Shown in pieces: positions 1 to 9,056 of a stretch of 64,000 nucleotides of DNA (positions are counted from its first letter, which is position 1; every line of letters starts with the position of its first letter). Under the pieces are notes generated by a model. The model did no database searches and had not been told where the DNA came from. It saw only the letters and a list, made by a program, of their open reading frames with translations. The translations under genes and the position numbers were made by a program. Origin of the DNA: DASPKT01 sp035626475 (lineage in GTDB: Bacteria > Pseudomonadota > Alphaproteobacteria > Azospirillales > Azospirillaceae); the NCBI GenBank assembly GCA_035626475.1, contig DASPNP010000010.1:1-64000 (forward strand), written 5' to 3'.

Positions 1-1
1 G

Positions 2-295
2 GTCGGCAACTTCCTGGGCGACGCCTCGGCCGACTTCCTGCTGTTCAACACCCAGAGCCGGGTGATGATCTTCTGGGACGCCACCAAGGGTGCCGCCGGC
101 TTCGCCGACTTCATCACGCTGGGGCAGGGCTCCAGCGTGGCGGGCAGCGGCGACTTCAATGGCGACGGCCGCGACGACATCCTGATCCGCAACGCCGACG
201 GCTCGACGCTCTACTGGACCGGCAGCGCCTTCGTCGATGCCAGCCTGGTCTCCGCGCCCGGCCTGACGCTCGTCGGCATCGGCGAGTTCGGTTGA
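2..295 (+). CDS. FG-GAP/VCBS-repeat protein, C-terminal fragment
   Basis: Only the last 97 residues are inside the window; the frame is open to the left edge and stops at 293-295. The visible part contains calcium-binding-loop repeats of the FG-GAP/VCBS type (GDFNGDGRDDILIRNADG near the middle, and GNFLGDASADFLLFN at the left edge), spaced about 50 residues apart as in beta-propeller blades. Such repeats occur in large secreted or surface proteins of this group of bacteria, often beside RTX domains. The family is clear, but nothing about catalytic function can be read from this fragment. The gene ends without an obvious T-rich terminator. Confidence 0.8.
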   Translation, partial: VGNFLGDASADFLLFNTQSRVMIFWDATKGAAGFADFITLGQGSSVAGSGDFNGDGRDDILIRNADGSTLYWTGSAFVDASLVSAPGLTLVGIGEFG

Positions 296-566
296 CCGGG
301 CGCCCCCGGGTTCGGAGAGTCCCGCCGGTTGAGCCGCGGCCCGCGAACGCTCCCTTCATGCTCCACCGGGAAGCCGCGGCTGCGGCCATCACCCGCACGG
401 CGTAGGTAGCCCCTCCCTAATGGGCGGCTGCGGAAGCGGCGGGGCTCCGCTAATACAGGACCACTTGATCCGGAATCCAGTGGGTTTCCCCCGTGCGGAC
501 TGTTTCGACGAGGAGCCGGCCGGCGGTGGCGCGCGCCACCGCCGGCCGGAGCCTTTCCAATTGACG

Positions 567-3425
567 ATGGCCGCGGCGCAGAAGGGCGCGGCCACGCCTG
601 GCCTGCCCAGGGATCTGCCGGACGGCCTCCGGCCGCTCGCCGATCTGGTGCGGGCCTCGCGCCAGCCGATGTTCCTGGCCGTCGGGCCCGACCTCGCCAT
701 GATCTACAACGACGCCTACGCGCCGTTGCTGGGGCACCGCCACCCCGGCGCCTCGGGCCGGCCTCTGCGCGAGGTCTGGCACGACATCTGGACCCAGATC
801 GAGCCGCTGGTGCGCCAGACGCTGGACGGCGTCGCCTCGTGGCATGAGGACCTGCTGGTGCCGCTGGAGCGGGACGGACACCGCACCGACGCCTGGTTCT
901 CCTTCTCCTACACGCCGGTCCAGGACGCGTCGGGCCGGGTGGCCGGCCTGTTCTGCGCCGTCACCGAGACGACCGAGAAGGTGCGGGCGGAACGCCGCGC
1001 CGCGCGGCTGCTCGCGCTGGAGGAGGGGCTGCGGGGCCTGTCCGATCCGCAGGAGATGATCGCCGTCGCCGAGAGGACGCTGGGCCTCCTGCTCGGCGCC
1101 AGCCGCGTCGGCTATGGCGAGGCCGACGCCTCCGGCCGCTACTTCACGACCCGGCGCAACTGGACCGACGGGTCGGTGGCGCCGCATGCCGGAACGCACG
1201 ACCTTGCCGTCTTCGGCCCCGAGCTGCTGCGGCAGCTGCAGGCGGGGCAGCCGCTCGTCATCGACGATGTCGGGCATGATCCGCGGATCGACGGCAGCGA
1301 CGCCCGCGCCGCTTTCGAGGCGCTGCAGATCGGCTCGGCGCTCTCCGTCACCTTGGTGAAGGACGGATGCCTCCGGGCGGCGCTGTATGTGCACGACAGG
1401 GCGCCGCGCCGCTGGACCCCGGACGACGTGGCGTTCACCCAGGAGGTCGCCGAGCGCACCTGGTCGGCGCTCCGGCGGGCCGAGGCGGAAGCATCCTTCC
1501 GCGCCAGCGAGGAACGTCTCCGGGTGGCGCAGGAGGCGGGAGCGGTCGGCACCTTCGAGCTGTGCCACGACGGAACGCTCGTCGTCTCCTCGGAGTTCTG
1601 CCGCATCTGGGGCATCCCGGAGCGCTCCGTGGTGCCCCTGGCCGAACTGGCCGCCCTGATCCATCCCGATGACGCGGTCCTGCTCAACACGTTGGACGCG
1701 GGCGCGGTCCCCACCGACGGCCTCGGCTATGTCGAGTACCGGATCCGTCATGCGTCCACGGGGGAGATCCGCTGGATCGCCCGCCGCGGCGAGGTGGTGG
1801 GCACGTCCGCGGGTGGACAGCCCCGCGTCCTCGGGGTCTGCTACGACATCACCCTGCGCCGCACGGCGGAGGAGGCGCTTCGCGAGCTGAATGCCACGCT
1901 GGAGCGCCGGGTGGCGGAACGCACCGCCGACCGCGACCGCATGTGGCGGCTGTCGACGGACATCATGCTGGTGGCGCGGTTCGACGGCACGATCTGCGCG
2001 GTCAATCCGGCCTGGACGTCGCTTCTGGGCTGGAGCGAGGAGGAGCTGCTCGGCACCTCCTTCCTGGAGCTGGTGCATGCGGAAGACCGGGACGCGACCC
2101 TGGCGGAGGCCGGCCGCCTGTCGGAAGGCCGCACCACCCACCGCTTCGAGAACCGCTACCGCCGGCGGGACGGCTCCCATGTCTGGATCTCCTGGATCGC
2201 CGTGCCGGATGCGGAGTTCATCCACGCGGTGGGCCGCGACGTGACCGCCGAGCGCGAGAGCGCGATCGCCCTCCGCCAGGCGGAGGAGCAGCTGCGGCAT
2301 GCGCAGAAGATGGAGGCGGTCGGCCAGCTCACCGGCGGCATCGCCCACGACTTCAACAATCTCCTGCAGGCGCTCTCGGGTTGCCTGTCCATGATCGGTC
2401 GGCGCACCGCCGAGGCGAAGGTGCTGCCGCTGCTGGACGCCGGCCAGCAGGCGGTGGACCGGGGCGCGAAGCTGGTCCAGCAGCTGATGGCGTTCGCCCG
2501 GCGCGAGGGGCTGCGGTCCGAGCCGATCGACATCCGCGACCATGTCCTGCGCATGTCCGGGCTTCTGGAGCGGGCGCTGCGCGCGGACATCGGGCTCGCC
2601 ACCCGGTTCGAGCCGGCGCTCTGGACGATCGAGGCGGATCCGACCCAGTTCGAGCTGGCGCTGATCAACATGGCGGTGAACGCCCGCGACGCCATGCCGG
2701 AGGGCGGCACGCTCCGCATCGAGGCGGCCAACCACGAGCTGGCGCCAGGCAATACGCTCGGGCTCGAGCCCGGCGACTATGTCGCCCTGTCGGTCATCGA
2801 CAGCGGCACCGGCATGCCGCCCGACGTCCAGGCCCGCGCCTTCGATCCCTTCTTCACCACCAAGGAGGTGGGCAAGGGATCCGGGCTCGGCCTGGCGCAG
2901 GTCTATGGCCTCGCGCGCCAGGCGGGCGGCACCGCCTGGATCGACAGCACGCCCGGCGCCGGCACCGCCATCCGCCTGCTGCTGCGGCGATCCGCCCGCG
3001 CGGCGGTGGGTGTCGCGGCGACGCCCACCCGCACCCGCGCTCCCCGGGCGGGCGGCGCGGTCCTGCTGGTGGAGGACGATCCCGTCGTGGCGTCGACCGT
3101 ATCGGCCGCGCTGGAGGATGCGGGCTTCGAGGTCGCGCGCGTCGCCAGCGGCGACGAGGCCCTGCCGCGGCTGGCGGGCTCCGACCGGATCGACCTGCTG
3201 TTCTCGGACGTGGTCATGCCGGGGGCCCTGAGCGGCGTGCAGCTGGCCCGCGAGGCCCTGCGCCTGCGCCCGGGGCTGCCGGTCGTCCTGACGACCGGCT
3301 ACAGCGAGGAGGTCGCCCGCATGGACGGGGTGGTGGTGCTCGCCAAGCCCTATCGGATCAATGATCTCGTCGAGACCTTGGACCGGGTGCTGTCCGGGAC
3401 CGGCGACACGATGCCGGCGGCCTGA
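567..3425 (+). CDS. Soluble hybrid histidine kinase (PAS-GAF-PAS-PAS-HisKA-HATPase-REC)
   Basis: A 952-residue sensor kinase with no membrane segment, so probably cytoplasmic. By eye the order is a PAS-like domain (about 25-140), GAF (about 150-310), two PAS/PAC domains (about 325-570), HisKA with the H-box GGIAHDFNN (His594), an HATPase with the N-box NMAVNARDAM and the G-box GKGSGLGLAQ, and a C-terminal receiver with phospho-acceptor Asp881 (LFSDVVMPG) and Lys in LAKPY. The kinase core and fused receiver resemble the family that often feeds a separate response regulator. The frame is open from 420, but residues coded there are low-complexity and basic; ATG 567 (TTG 561 is an alternative) starts just before the PAS-like fold. 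The signal sensed is unknown; GAF plus PAS suggests a small ligand, redox or light chromophore. Confidence 0.9.
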   Translation: MAAAQKGAATPGLPRDLPDGLRPLADLVRASRQPMFLAVGPDLAMIYNDAYAPLLGHRHPGASGRPLREVWHDIWTQIEPLVRQTLDGVASWHEDLLVPLERDGHRTDAWFSFSYTPVQDASGRVAGLFCAVTETTEKVRAERRAARLLALEEGLRGLSDPQEMIAVAERTLGLLLGASRVGYGEADASGRYFTTRRNWTDGSVAPHAGTHDLAVFGPELLRQLQAGQPLVIDDVGHDPRIDGSDARAAFEALQIGSALSVTLVKDGCLRAALYVHDRAPRRWTPDDVAFTQEVAERTWSALRRAEAEASFRASEERLRVAQEAGAVGTFELCHDGTLVVSSEFCRIWGIPERSVVPLAELAALIHPDDAVLLNTLDAGAVPTDGLGYVEYRIRHASTGEIRWIARRGEVVGTSAGGQPRVLGVCYDITLRRTAEEALRELNATLERRVAERTADRDRMWRLSTDIMLVARFDGTICAVNPAWTSLLGWSEEELLGTSFLELVHAEDRDATLAEAGRLSEGRTTHRFENRYRRRDGSHVWISWIAVPDAEFIHAVGRDVTAERESAIALRQAEEQLRHAQKMEAVGQLTGGIAHDFNNLLQALSGCLSMIGRRTAEAKVLPLLDAGQQAVDRGAKLVQQLMAFARREGLRSEPIDIRDHVLRMSGLLERALRADIGLATRFEPALWTIEADPTQFELALINMAVNARDAMPEGGTLRIEAANHELAPGNTLGLEPGDYVALSVIDSGTGMPPDVQARAFDPFFTTKEVGKGSGLGLAQVYGLARQAGGTAWIDSTPGAGTAIRLLLRRSARAAVGVAATPTRTRAPRAGGAVLLVEDDPVVASTVSAALEDAGFEVARVASGDEALPRLAGSDRIDLLFSDVVMPGALSGVQLAREALRLRPGLPVVLTTGYSEEVARMDGVVVLAKPYRINDLVETLDRVLSGTGDTMPAA

Positions 3426-3468
3426 GCCGGCCGCGGCCCGCCCGGTACCACCGCCGGGAGAATGTGGC

Positions 3469-5562
3469 TCAGAGGGCCAACAAGGGTGTTTCAGCCGGCG
3501 CCTCGTCGCCACCGACGAGATGGGAGCGCGGCACCACGATGGTGGCGCGCAGCCCTTCCGGTCGCCACTCCAGCCTGACGCTTCCGTCCAGCTGATGCCG
3601 GATGCTGGTCTCCAGCACGGCGGAGCCGAAGCCGCTGCGCACCGGCGGCACCACCGCGGGGCCGCCCTCCTCCGTCCAGTACAGCTCCAGCGCCAGATCG
3701 TGGGGACGGCGGGACCAGCTGACCGCCAGCGTTCCCTCGGCGGTGGACAGGGCCCCGTACTTGGCGGCATTGGTGGTGAGCTCATGCAGCACCATGGCGA
3801 TGGGCTGCACCGCATCGGGCGACAGGACCACGGCCGGTCCGGCGGCGCCGACGCGGTCGTCGGGGAAGGGCGCCAGTTCCTGCCGCACGATCTCCTCCAG
3901 CCCGCCGCCGTTCCAGCGGCTGGAGGCCAGCAGCGTGTGTGCGCGCGCCAGGGCCGCCAGCCTCCCCTCCAGCGCGGCCATGAACTGCTCCAGCGTGGGC
4001 GCGCGCGTCAGCCGGATCACCGACTGCACGACCGCGAGCAGGTTCTTGGCCCGGTGGTCCACCTCGCGCGCCAGCAGCTCCTGCCGCTCCTCCGCGTGCC
4101 GGCGTTCCGTCAGGTCCGCGACCGTCGCGAAGAAGCCGTCCATGCCGCCCTCCTCGGTCCGGTGCGGCTCATAGTGGACCCGTACGTAGCGGCGGCGGCC
4201 GTCGGCGAACGGCATCCAGCGCTCATAGGCGACGGGGCGCCCGGCCAGCACCTCGTCGAGCTTGTCGCGGATCAGCTCATACCCCGCCGCGCCCAGGATC
4301 TCCTCCACGGTTCGCCCGACCATCTGGTCGTCGTCGCGGCGGTGCCATTCCCGGTAGGCACGGTTGACGAAGCGGTATCGCAGGTCGGGGCCGACATGCG
4401 AGATCAGCAGCGGCACGGAATCGGCGATGAGCCGCACCTGGCGCTCCTGATGGCGCGCCTCCCTGGCGATGGCGCCGAGGCCGGCGGCGGTCTCGTCGAT
4501 CTCCGCCAGCCCGGTGCGCGCCGCCGAGAAAGGCCGCCCGGCGGCCGCGAGGCGGGCGTAGCCGGCCATGGCGCGCACCGGCCGGCGGATCGATCGTGCG
4601 GTCAGCAGCGACAGCACGACGCCCGAGGCGATCAGCAGCAGCGCCGTTGCCAACCCGCTCCAGATGTTGCGCATGGGCCTGGCGAAAACGTCGGTCCGGG
4701 GAGCGGCGACGACCACGCTCCAGCCATGGACGGGGGAGCGGGCGTAGCTGACGAGCGTCTCCACGCCGTTCAGCGACACGCTCTCATGCACGCCTTCCGG
4801 CCGCACTGCCAAGCCGGCCAGCACATCGGGCGTCGCCTTCCGGCCGAGGAAGCGCTCGCCATCGGCGTTGCGGGCCACCACCGTTCCGGATGCATCGAGG
4901 ATGCTGCCATACCAGCCCGGCGGCAGCTTCTGCTCGGCCAGCAGCGGGTCCAGCGCCCTCGGGTGGATGCCGAAGCTGAGGTCGAAGCGGGTTCCGGCGT
5001 CGGTGACGGCCGGGACCGACACGCAGAAGACCGGCTCGTGCGCGACCGGCCCGACGAAGAGGTCGCAGACATAGACCCTGCCGGACGTCAGCGCCGCGCG
5101 CTCGGCCGCCGAATGCGGCGTCACGGGCAGGGGCGTGCCGTAGGCGACGCGGGTGTTCACCAGCTGCCGGCTCTCCATGTCCAGCAGCAGCACCCAGGTA
5201 TCCGCCGAGGTCAGGCGGGATGCCTGGGAGTGGAACCGGTCAAAGGCGCCTTCCGCGAGGTGGGGCGACGTGCCGAGTGCCCGCAGCGCCGCCTCGTACT
5301 GCCCGAACTGCCGGTCCACCGCCAGGGCCAGCGCCCGGGCGGTGGCCACCATCTGCTCCTCCGCCCGGCGCTGGGCGAGATGGTAGACGTCCAGGATCAG
5401 CAGCATGGCCGCGGCGATGGCCGGCAGCAGCACGCTCAGGGTCAGCACCAGCAACCGGCTTTGAATCGTGCGGAACAGGCGGGCGCCGCGCGCCGCGACG
5501 GATCGGCGCGTCGTCGTCGGCGGGCGGGAGCGCGGAGTGCCGCTGTGTGCGTCGTTCGTCAC
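3469..5562 (-). CDS. Membrane HWE-family sensor histidine kinase with Cache, HAMP and PAS domains
   Basis: About 697 residues from the proposed GTG start. Order: N-terminal transmembrane helix (about 30-55), periplasmic Cache-type sensor domain (about 60-290), second helix (about 295-318), HAMP, PAS/PAC (about 380-495), then the kinase core. The H-box is VDHRAKNLLAVVQS with His503, and the nucleotide-binding part has a W-x-E element (YWTEEGGPAV); together these mark the HWE family common in alphaproteobacteria. The frame is open up to 5838, but GTG 5562 has a good ribosome site (GGAG about eight bases upstream), and the residues before it are proline/arginine-rich filler. ATG 5640 is the main alternative. 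It is convergent with the upstream hybrid kinase, 43 bp apart. The ligand is unknown. Confidence 0.88.
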   Translation of the reverse strand: MTNDAHSGTPRSRPPTTTRRSVAARGARLFRTIQSRLLVLTLSVLLPAIAAAMLLILDVYHLAQRRAEEQMVATARALALAVDRQFGQYEAALRALGTSPHLAEGAFDRFHSQASRLTSADTWVLLLDMESRQLVNTRVAYGTPLPVTPHSAAERAALTSGRVYVCDLFVGPVAHEPVFCVSVPAVTDAGTRFDLSFGIHPRALDPLLAEQKLPPGWYGSILDASGTVVARNADGERFLGRKATPDVLAGLAVRPEGVHESVSLNGVETLVSYARSPVHGWSVVVAAPRTDVFARPMRNIWSGLATALLLIASGVVLSLLTARSIRRPVRAMAGYARLAAAGRPFSAARTGLAEIDETAAGLGAIAREARHQERQVRLIADSVPLLISHVGPDLRYRFVNRAYREWHRRDDDQMVGRTVEEILGAAGYELIRDKLDEVLAGRPVAYERWMPFADGRRRYVRVHYEPHRTEEGGMDGFFATVADLTERRHAEERQELLAREVDHRAKNLLAVVQSVIRLTRAPTLEQFMAALEGRLAALARAHTLLASSRWNGGGLEEIVRQELAPFPDDRVGAAGPAVVLSPDAVQPIAMVLHELTTNAAKYGALSTAEGTLAVSWSRRPHDLALELYWTEEGGPAVVPPVRSGFGSAVLETSIRHQLDGSVRLEWRPEGLRATIVVPRSHLVGGDEAPAETPLLAL

Positions 5563-5848
5563 CGCTGCTCCGCTTGGCCCGGGCCGTCCGGGTGTCCTGA
5601 GATCGAGGAGTCGGACCGTACCAAGGAACGACATCGCCATGCCACCCCCGGCGCCGCCCCGACGCCGCGTGGGCGGAGCGCGACCCCGGGCATCGGCGGC
5701 AGCGATACCGGGTGCGACGCGAGAGGAGAGGGCCGGGGCTGCGAGGGCGGTTCCGGCAGCGGCATGGCCCCCATGCCGCGGAGATGCCGCGTCATCGGAA
5801 CCGCCTCGGCGCTTCGTCCGCCTGCCTTTCCCATGCATGCCCCCGCCG

Positions 5849-6034
5849 TCAGGGCGCGCAGCCGGTACCCTCGATCATCGCCAGGCGTTCGCCGAGAGCG
5901 GCCGCCTGCAGGATCAGCGCCCGCCGCCGTGCCGTTTCCGACGTCTCTCCGGCCGCCCGGAAGAGCGTTCGGATGAGCGCGTTCAGCTGATAGGGGCTCA
6001 CCGGTTCCTGCATGTCTGTCGAATGGCCCTGCAT
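5849..6034 (-). CDS. Small hypothetical protein, 61 aa
   Basis: A short helical protein rich in Ala, Arg and Leu (NALIRTLFRAAGETSETARR in the middle), with no membrane segment or recognised domain. The codon pattern looks coding, with a balanced composition unlike shadow frames in this GC-rich DNA. A GAGG sequence lies only three bases before the ATG, so the internal ATG at residue 8 (6013) is an alternative start. It sits upstream of the HWE kinase on the same strand, about 290 bp away, and just downstream of a TGGTCA-N10-TGACCA inverted repeat. No function can be assigned. Confidence 0.5.
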   Translation of the reverse strand: MQGHSTDMQEPVSPYQLNALIRTLFRAAGETSETARRRALILQAAALGERLAMIEGTGCAP

Positions 6035-6040
6035 ACCTCA

Positions 6041-6062
6041 TGGTCACACAAGAACATGACCA
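6041..6062. promoter_or_regulatory. Perfect 6-bp inverted repeat, possible operator
   Basis: TGGTCA at 6041-6046 and TGACCA at 6057-6062 form a perfect dyad with a 10-bp spacer. It lies 7 bp upstream of the start of the 61-residue ORF on the minus strand, in a patch that is AT-richer than its surroundings. It could be an operator; the cognate regulator is unknown. Confidence 0.3.
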
Positions 6063-6117
6063 AAGCGATAGGTCTTTCGGAATAGCTTAGGTCGGCGACG
6101 GATGTTCCCCGAATCCC

Positions 6118-6145
6118 TGAAAGGGCATGGCATCTCCCCATGCCC
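6118..6145 (-). terminator. Hairpin with short T tail
   Basis: GGGCATGG (6123-6130) and CCATGCCC (6138-6145) pair perfectly around a 7-base loop. Read on the minus strand, the stem is followed by TTTC. It lies about 50 bp beyond the stop of the 98-residue minus-strand gene, where a terminator for that gene and the chemoreceptor is expected. The T tail is short. Confidence 0.45.
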
Positions 6146-6192
6146 GGAGCGCTTTCGCACGGGTGTCCCCATCCGGTTGGGACGGCACCATG

Positions 6193-6489
6193 TCAGCTCC
6201 GCTGGAAGCCGTCCAAGCGCCGCCGGAGATCCGGCAGCAGCGCCTCGGCCGCCATGGGATCGCGCTCGGCCAGCTCGGTCGCCGCGCGCATCTCGTCCAG
6301 CAGCAGCCTGCCCTCGGCGATCCTGTCGCGGCAGTGCTCCAGCGCCTCGTCGAAGGCCTCCAGGCCGGCGATGATCCGCTCCGCGCTGGCGGTGGAGTCC
6401 GCCCCGGCGGCGGCGAGGTTACGCCTGCACTGACCCAGAAGCGCGTCCCGGCGACGCGCCAGCGGGAAGATGATCACGGATCCCGTCAT
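6193..6489 (-). CDS. Hypothetical helical protein, 98 aa
   Basis: Starts MTGSVIIFPLARRRDALLG and continues as an acidic, almost entirely helical protein (EAFDEALEHCRDRIAEGRLL, then LLPDLRRRLDGF), suggesting a small coiled-coil or helical bundle. No signal peptide or membrane helix. The frame is open to 6531, but the first 14 residues there look non-coding, so ATG 6489 is preferred. It lies 64 bp downstream of the chemoreceptor on the same strand and probably shares its transcript, ending at the hairpin at 6118-6145. A role with the chemoreceptor is possible from position only. Confidence 0.6.
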   Translation of the reverse strand: MTGSVIIFPLARRRDALLGQCRRNLAAAGADSTASAERIIAGLEAFDEALEHCRDRIAEGRLLLDEMRAATELAERDPMAAEALLPDLRRRLDGFQRS

Positions 6490-6553
6490 GCCGAGCCTCC
6501 CTTCGCACGGGCGATGGATGGCGCAGCCCACCCATCGCCGCCCCTTCCGCTCC

Positions 6554-8260
6554 TCACGCGGCCTTGACGTCCCGCAGGAACGCCTCGACCTGCCCTTTCA
6601 GGCCGAGCGACTGCTTCGCCATGGATTCCGCCGCCGCCTTCACCTGCACGGCCGCGGCGCCGGTATGGCTCGCCGCCTCGGTGACGCCGGCGATGTTCTG
6701 GCTGACCTCCGCCGTGCCGGCCGAGGCCTGGCTGACATTGCGGGCGATCTCCGCCGTGGCGGCGCCCTGCTCCTCCACCGCCGAGGCGATGGCGGCGGCG
6801 ATCTGGTTGGCCTGGACCACCGCCGTGCCGATGCTCTTGAGCGCCTCGACCGCCTCGACGGTCGCGCCCTGGATGGCCGAGACCTGGACCGAGATCTCCT
6901 CCGTCGCCCGGGCCGTCTGGGTCGCCAGCGCCTTGACCTCGCTCGCCACGACGGCGAAGCCCTTGCCGGCTTCTCCCGCGCGGGCGGCTTCGATCGTGGC
7001 GTTCAGCGCCAGCAGGTTGGTCTGGGCGGCGATGTCGGAGATCAGGCGGATCACCTCGCCGATGCTCTGGGCACGCGTCGCCAGGGACTGCACCGTGCCG
7101 TCGGTGCGCTCGGCCGCCGTCACCGCGTCGCCCAGCACGGCGGCGGAGCGGGTGACCTGCCGGCTGATCTCGGTGATGGAGGAGGCCAGCTCCTCGGCCG
7201 CCGAGGCCACCGTCTGCACGTTGGCCGAGGCCTGGTCCGCCGCCGCCGAGACCGCCACCGACTGGCGCGAGGCCTGGTCGGCGGTGGCGGCCATGCTCTG
7301 GGCCGCCTGCTCGGTTTGGTGCGTGGCGCCGGCCATGGTCTGCAGCGCCGTCGACACCTCGCGGTCGAAGGCGGCGCAGAGCGCCTCCATCAGCTCCGCC
7401 CGGCGCTGGCGCGCCCGCATCGCCTCCGCCTCCTCGGCCGCCAGCCGGTCGGCGCGGATCGCGTTCTCCTGGAAGACCTCCATGGCCTGCGCCATGCGGC
7501 CGATCTCGTCGCCACGGCCCAGGCCCGGAATGGCGATGCCGCGCTCGCCGCCGGCCAGCCGACCCATGGCGTCGGTCATGCCCAGCAGCGGGTCGACCAC
7601 CGAGCGCGCGGTCAGCCAGGCGGCGCCGCCGGCCAGGGCGAGCCCGCCCAGCAGGCAGGTGATGCCGACCAGCACCGAGGTGCCGAGTCCGCCGCTCAGG
7701 CGGTCGACGTCGCCGCTCAGCAGGACGGCCTGGCGGCCGACGATGCCGCCCTGGCCCTGGGCGCCGAACAGCTCCAGCAGGCGGGCGGCCTTGGGCGCGG
7801 CCTCCTTGGCGAGGCGCTCGGCGGCGGCCGCCCGGTCGGCCATGGGCTCGATCTCGTCCTGGACGCGGCGCAGCTGCTCCAGCAGCGGCCGCGCCTCGCC
7901 CCAGGCGTCCTTGTTCTCCTGACTGGTCCAGGCGCCGGCCAGCCGGTCGAGTTCGGCCCGGCGGCCGTCGATCCGGGTCCAGGCGGCGGCCCGGTCGGTC
8001 TTGAACTTGTCGGCGCCGACCAGGAGATAGCCGCGCATGGCGGCCAGGGTGGCGTTGATGTCGGCCGCCAGCGCCGAGCTCGCCAGCGCGGTCGGTGCCC
8101 GCACGTCGGCGATGAGGTGGGCATCACTGGTCGCCCGGCGGGCGGAGAGGACGCCGACACCGACCGAGACGGCCAGCACGGCCGAGACGGCGGCAAAGCC
8201 CAGGATCAGGCGGCGGCGGATGGAAAGCGCGCGCGTCGGCGCGGTAGAGCCCTGCCTCAT
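6554..8260 (-). CDS. Methyl-accepting chemotaxis protein
   Basis: A 568-residue transmembrane chemoreceptor. TM1 (about 14-35, FAAVSAVLAVSVGVGVL), periplasmic helical ligand-binding region of the four-helix-bundle type (about 36-185), TM2 (about 190-215), HAMP, then the long cytoplasmic coiled coil with the conserved hairpin tip (AAQTNLLALNATIEAARAGE, then GKGFAVVASEVKALA) that contacts CheA and CheW. No C-terminal CheR-tethering pentapeptide is seen. ATG 8260 has a strong ribosome site (AGAGGGGG about 6 bases upstream); the upstream in-frame ATG at 8308 lacks one. The ligand cannot be inferred. A second receptor of similar architecture is at 32432-34117. Confidence 0.93.
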   Translation of the reverse strand: MRQGSTAPTRALSIRRRLILGFAAVSAVLAVSVGVGVLSARRATSDAHLIADVRAPTALASSALAADINATLAAMRGYLLVGADKFKTDRAAAWTRIDGRRAELDRLAGAWTSQENKDAWGEARPLLEQLRRVQDEIEPMADRAAAAERLAKEAAPKAARLLELFGAQGQGGIVGRQAVLLSGDVDRLSGGLGTSVLVGITCLLGGLALAGGAAWLTARSVVDPLLGMTDAMGRLAGGERGIAIPGLGRGDEIGRMAQAMEVFQENAIRADRLAAEEAEAMRARQRRAELMEALCAAFDREVSTALQTMAGATHQTEQAAQSMAATADQASRQSVAVSAAADQASANVQTVASAAEELASSITEISRQVTRSAAVLGDAVTAAERTDGTVQSLATRAQSIGEVIRLISDIAAQTNLLALNATIEAARAGEAGKGFAVVASEVKALATQTARATEEISVQVSAIQGATVEAVEALKSIGTAVVQANQIAAAIASAVEEQGAATAEIARNVSQASAGTAEVSQNIAGVTEAASHTGAAAVQVKAAAESMAKQSLGLKGQVEAFLRDVKAA

Positions 8261-8553
8261 GCTCGTCCCCCTCTGAAGCGCGTCTTGGACCGGACGGTCG
8301 TGACGCATTTGTGACAGTTTGGGGATGAGTTGATTGACGCGCAGTTAACACGAAGGTTGCGCAATGTCCCTGGATATGTGTTCAGAAGTATAGGTGCCGG
8401 GGTCTTCGCCCTTGCCTGAACCGACGGGCAGGATCGGGCCGGGCCACCCTTCGCGCCGGATTTCCTTTTCCCATCGGGTGCGGGGAGAGGGGCCCGAAAG
8501 CTGTCCGCCTCACGCGGGTCCTGGTCGAGCCGCGGCGCTGCGCGCCCGACCCG

Positions 8554-8862
8554 TCAGCGTGCCGGCACGACGCCGCCGGACCAGGCCGCCGCGCGGGCGG
8601 CCTCCCGCCGGCGCCGGCGCAGGTCGAGCCGATGGAGGCGCTCTGCGGCCGCGCGGCGCTCGTCGGAACCGGCCGGCGCGCGCTCGTAGCGATGGACGGC
8701 CTCCATAGCCAGCAGCTCCTCCGCCTCCTCCAGCGGGATCAGCGTCCGGCCGCGGAAATCCGAGATCCGCTCCCGCTCCAGTTCGCGCAGTTGATCGACA
8801 GTGCCCGGGCGCATCATTGCTCCAGCGATGTCACAGACCTGCATGGAACACGCGAGCGCCAT
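8554..8862 (-). CDS. Hypothetical protein, 102 aa
   Basis: A highly charged helical protein with a central acidic stretch (RELERERISDFRGRTLIPLE) and an arginine-rich C-terminal third (HRLDLRRRRREAARAAAWSG). The start ATG 8862 is preceded by GGGAG with a 5-base spacing. No membrane segment or recognised motif. It lies divergent from the pseudopilin gene at 9057 and upstream of the chemoreceptor, from which it is separated by a 293-bp gap with no visible gene. Real coding is likely from the ribosome site and composition; function is unknown. Confidence 0.55.
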   Translation of the reverse strand: MALACSMQVCDIAGAMMRPGTVDQLRELERERISDFRGRTLIPLEEAEELLAMEAVHRYERAPAGSDERRAAAERLHRLDLRRRRREAARAAAWSGGVVPAR

Positions 8863-9056
8863 CTAAGCTCCCGCCGTGGGCGACGCGTTCGCGCCCATGG
8901 GTTTGCCCTTCCGGGTCAAGCGCCCAGGCCCGGGCCGGCAATCCCGCGACCCCGTCCGCACGGTCGGAGGTCGAGCCGATGGTGGTGAAGCCCTTTTCGC
9001 ATCCGATCCCCAGCCGGCCCCTTGCGCGGGCGGCCGCCGGCGCGGCAAGAAGGGTC

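Noticed and set aside
420..566. Earlier ATG for the first hybrid kinase
   Set aside because: The extra 49 residues are low complexity (RHRRPEP and similar) and precede any domain. ATG 567 is adjacent to the PAS-like fold.
450..3815. Very long open frame (over 1100 codons) on the minus strand opposite the hybrid kinase
   Set aside because: High GC makes stop codons rare in antisense frames. The translation is Arg/Gly/His-rich, has no domain, and lies opposite a gene with clear kinase motifs.
6490..6531. Upstream start for the 98-residue gene
   Set aside because: The additional residues (MGCAIHRPCEGRLG) look non-coding, while ATG 6489 begins a regular helical protein.
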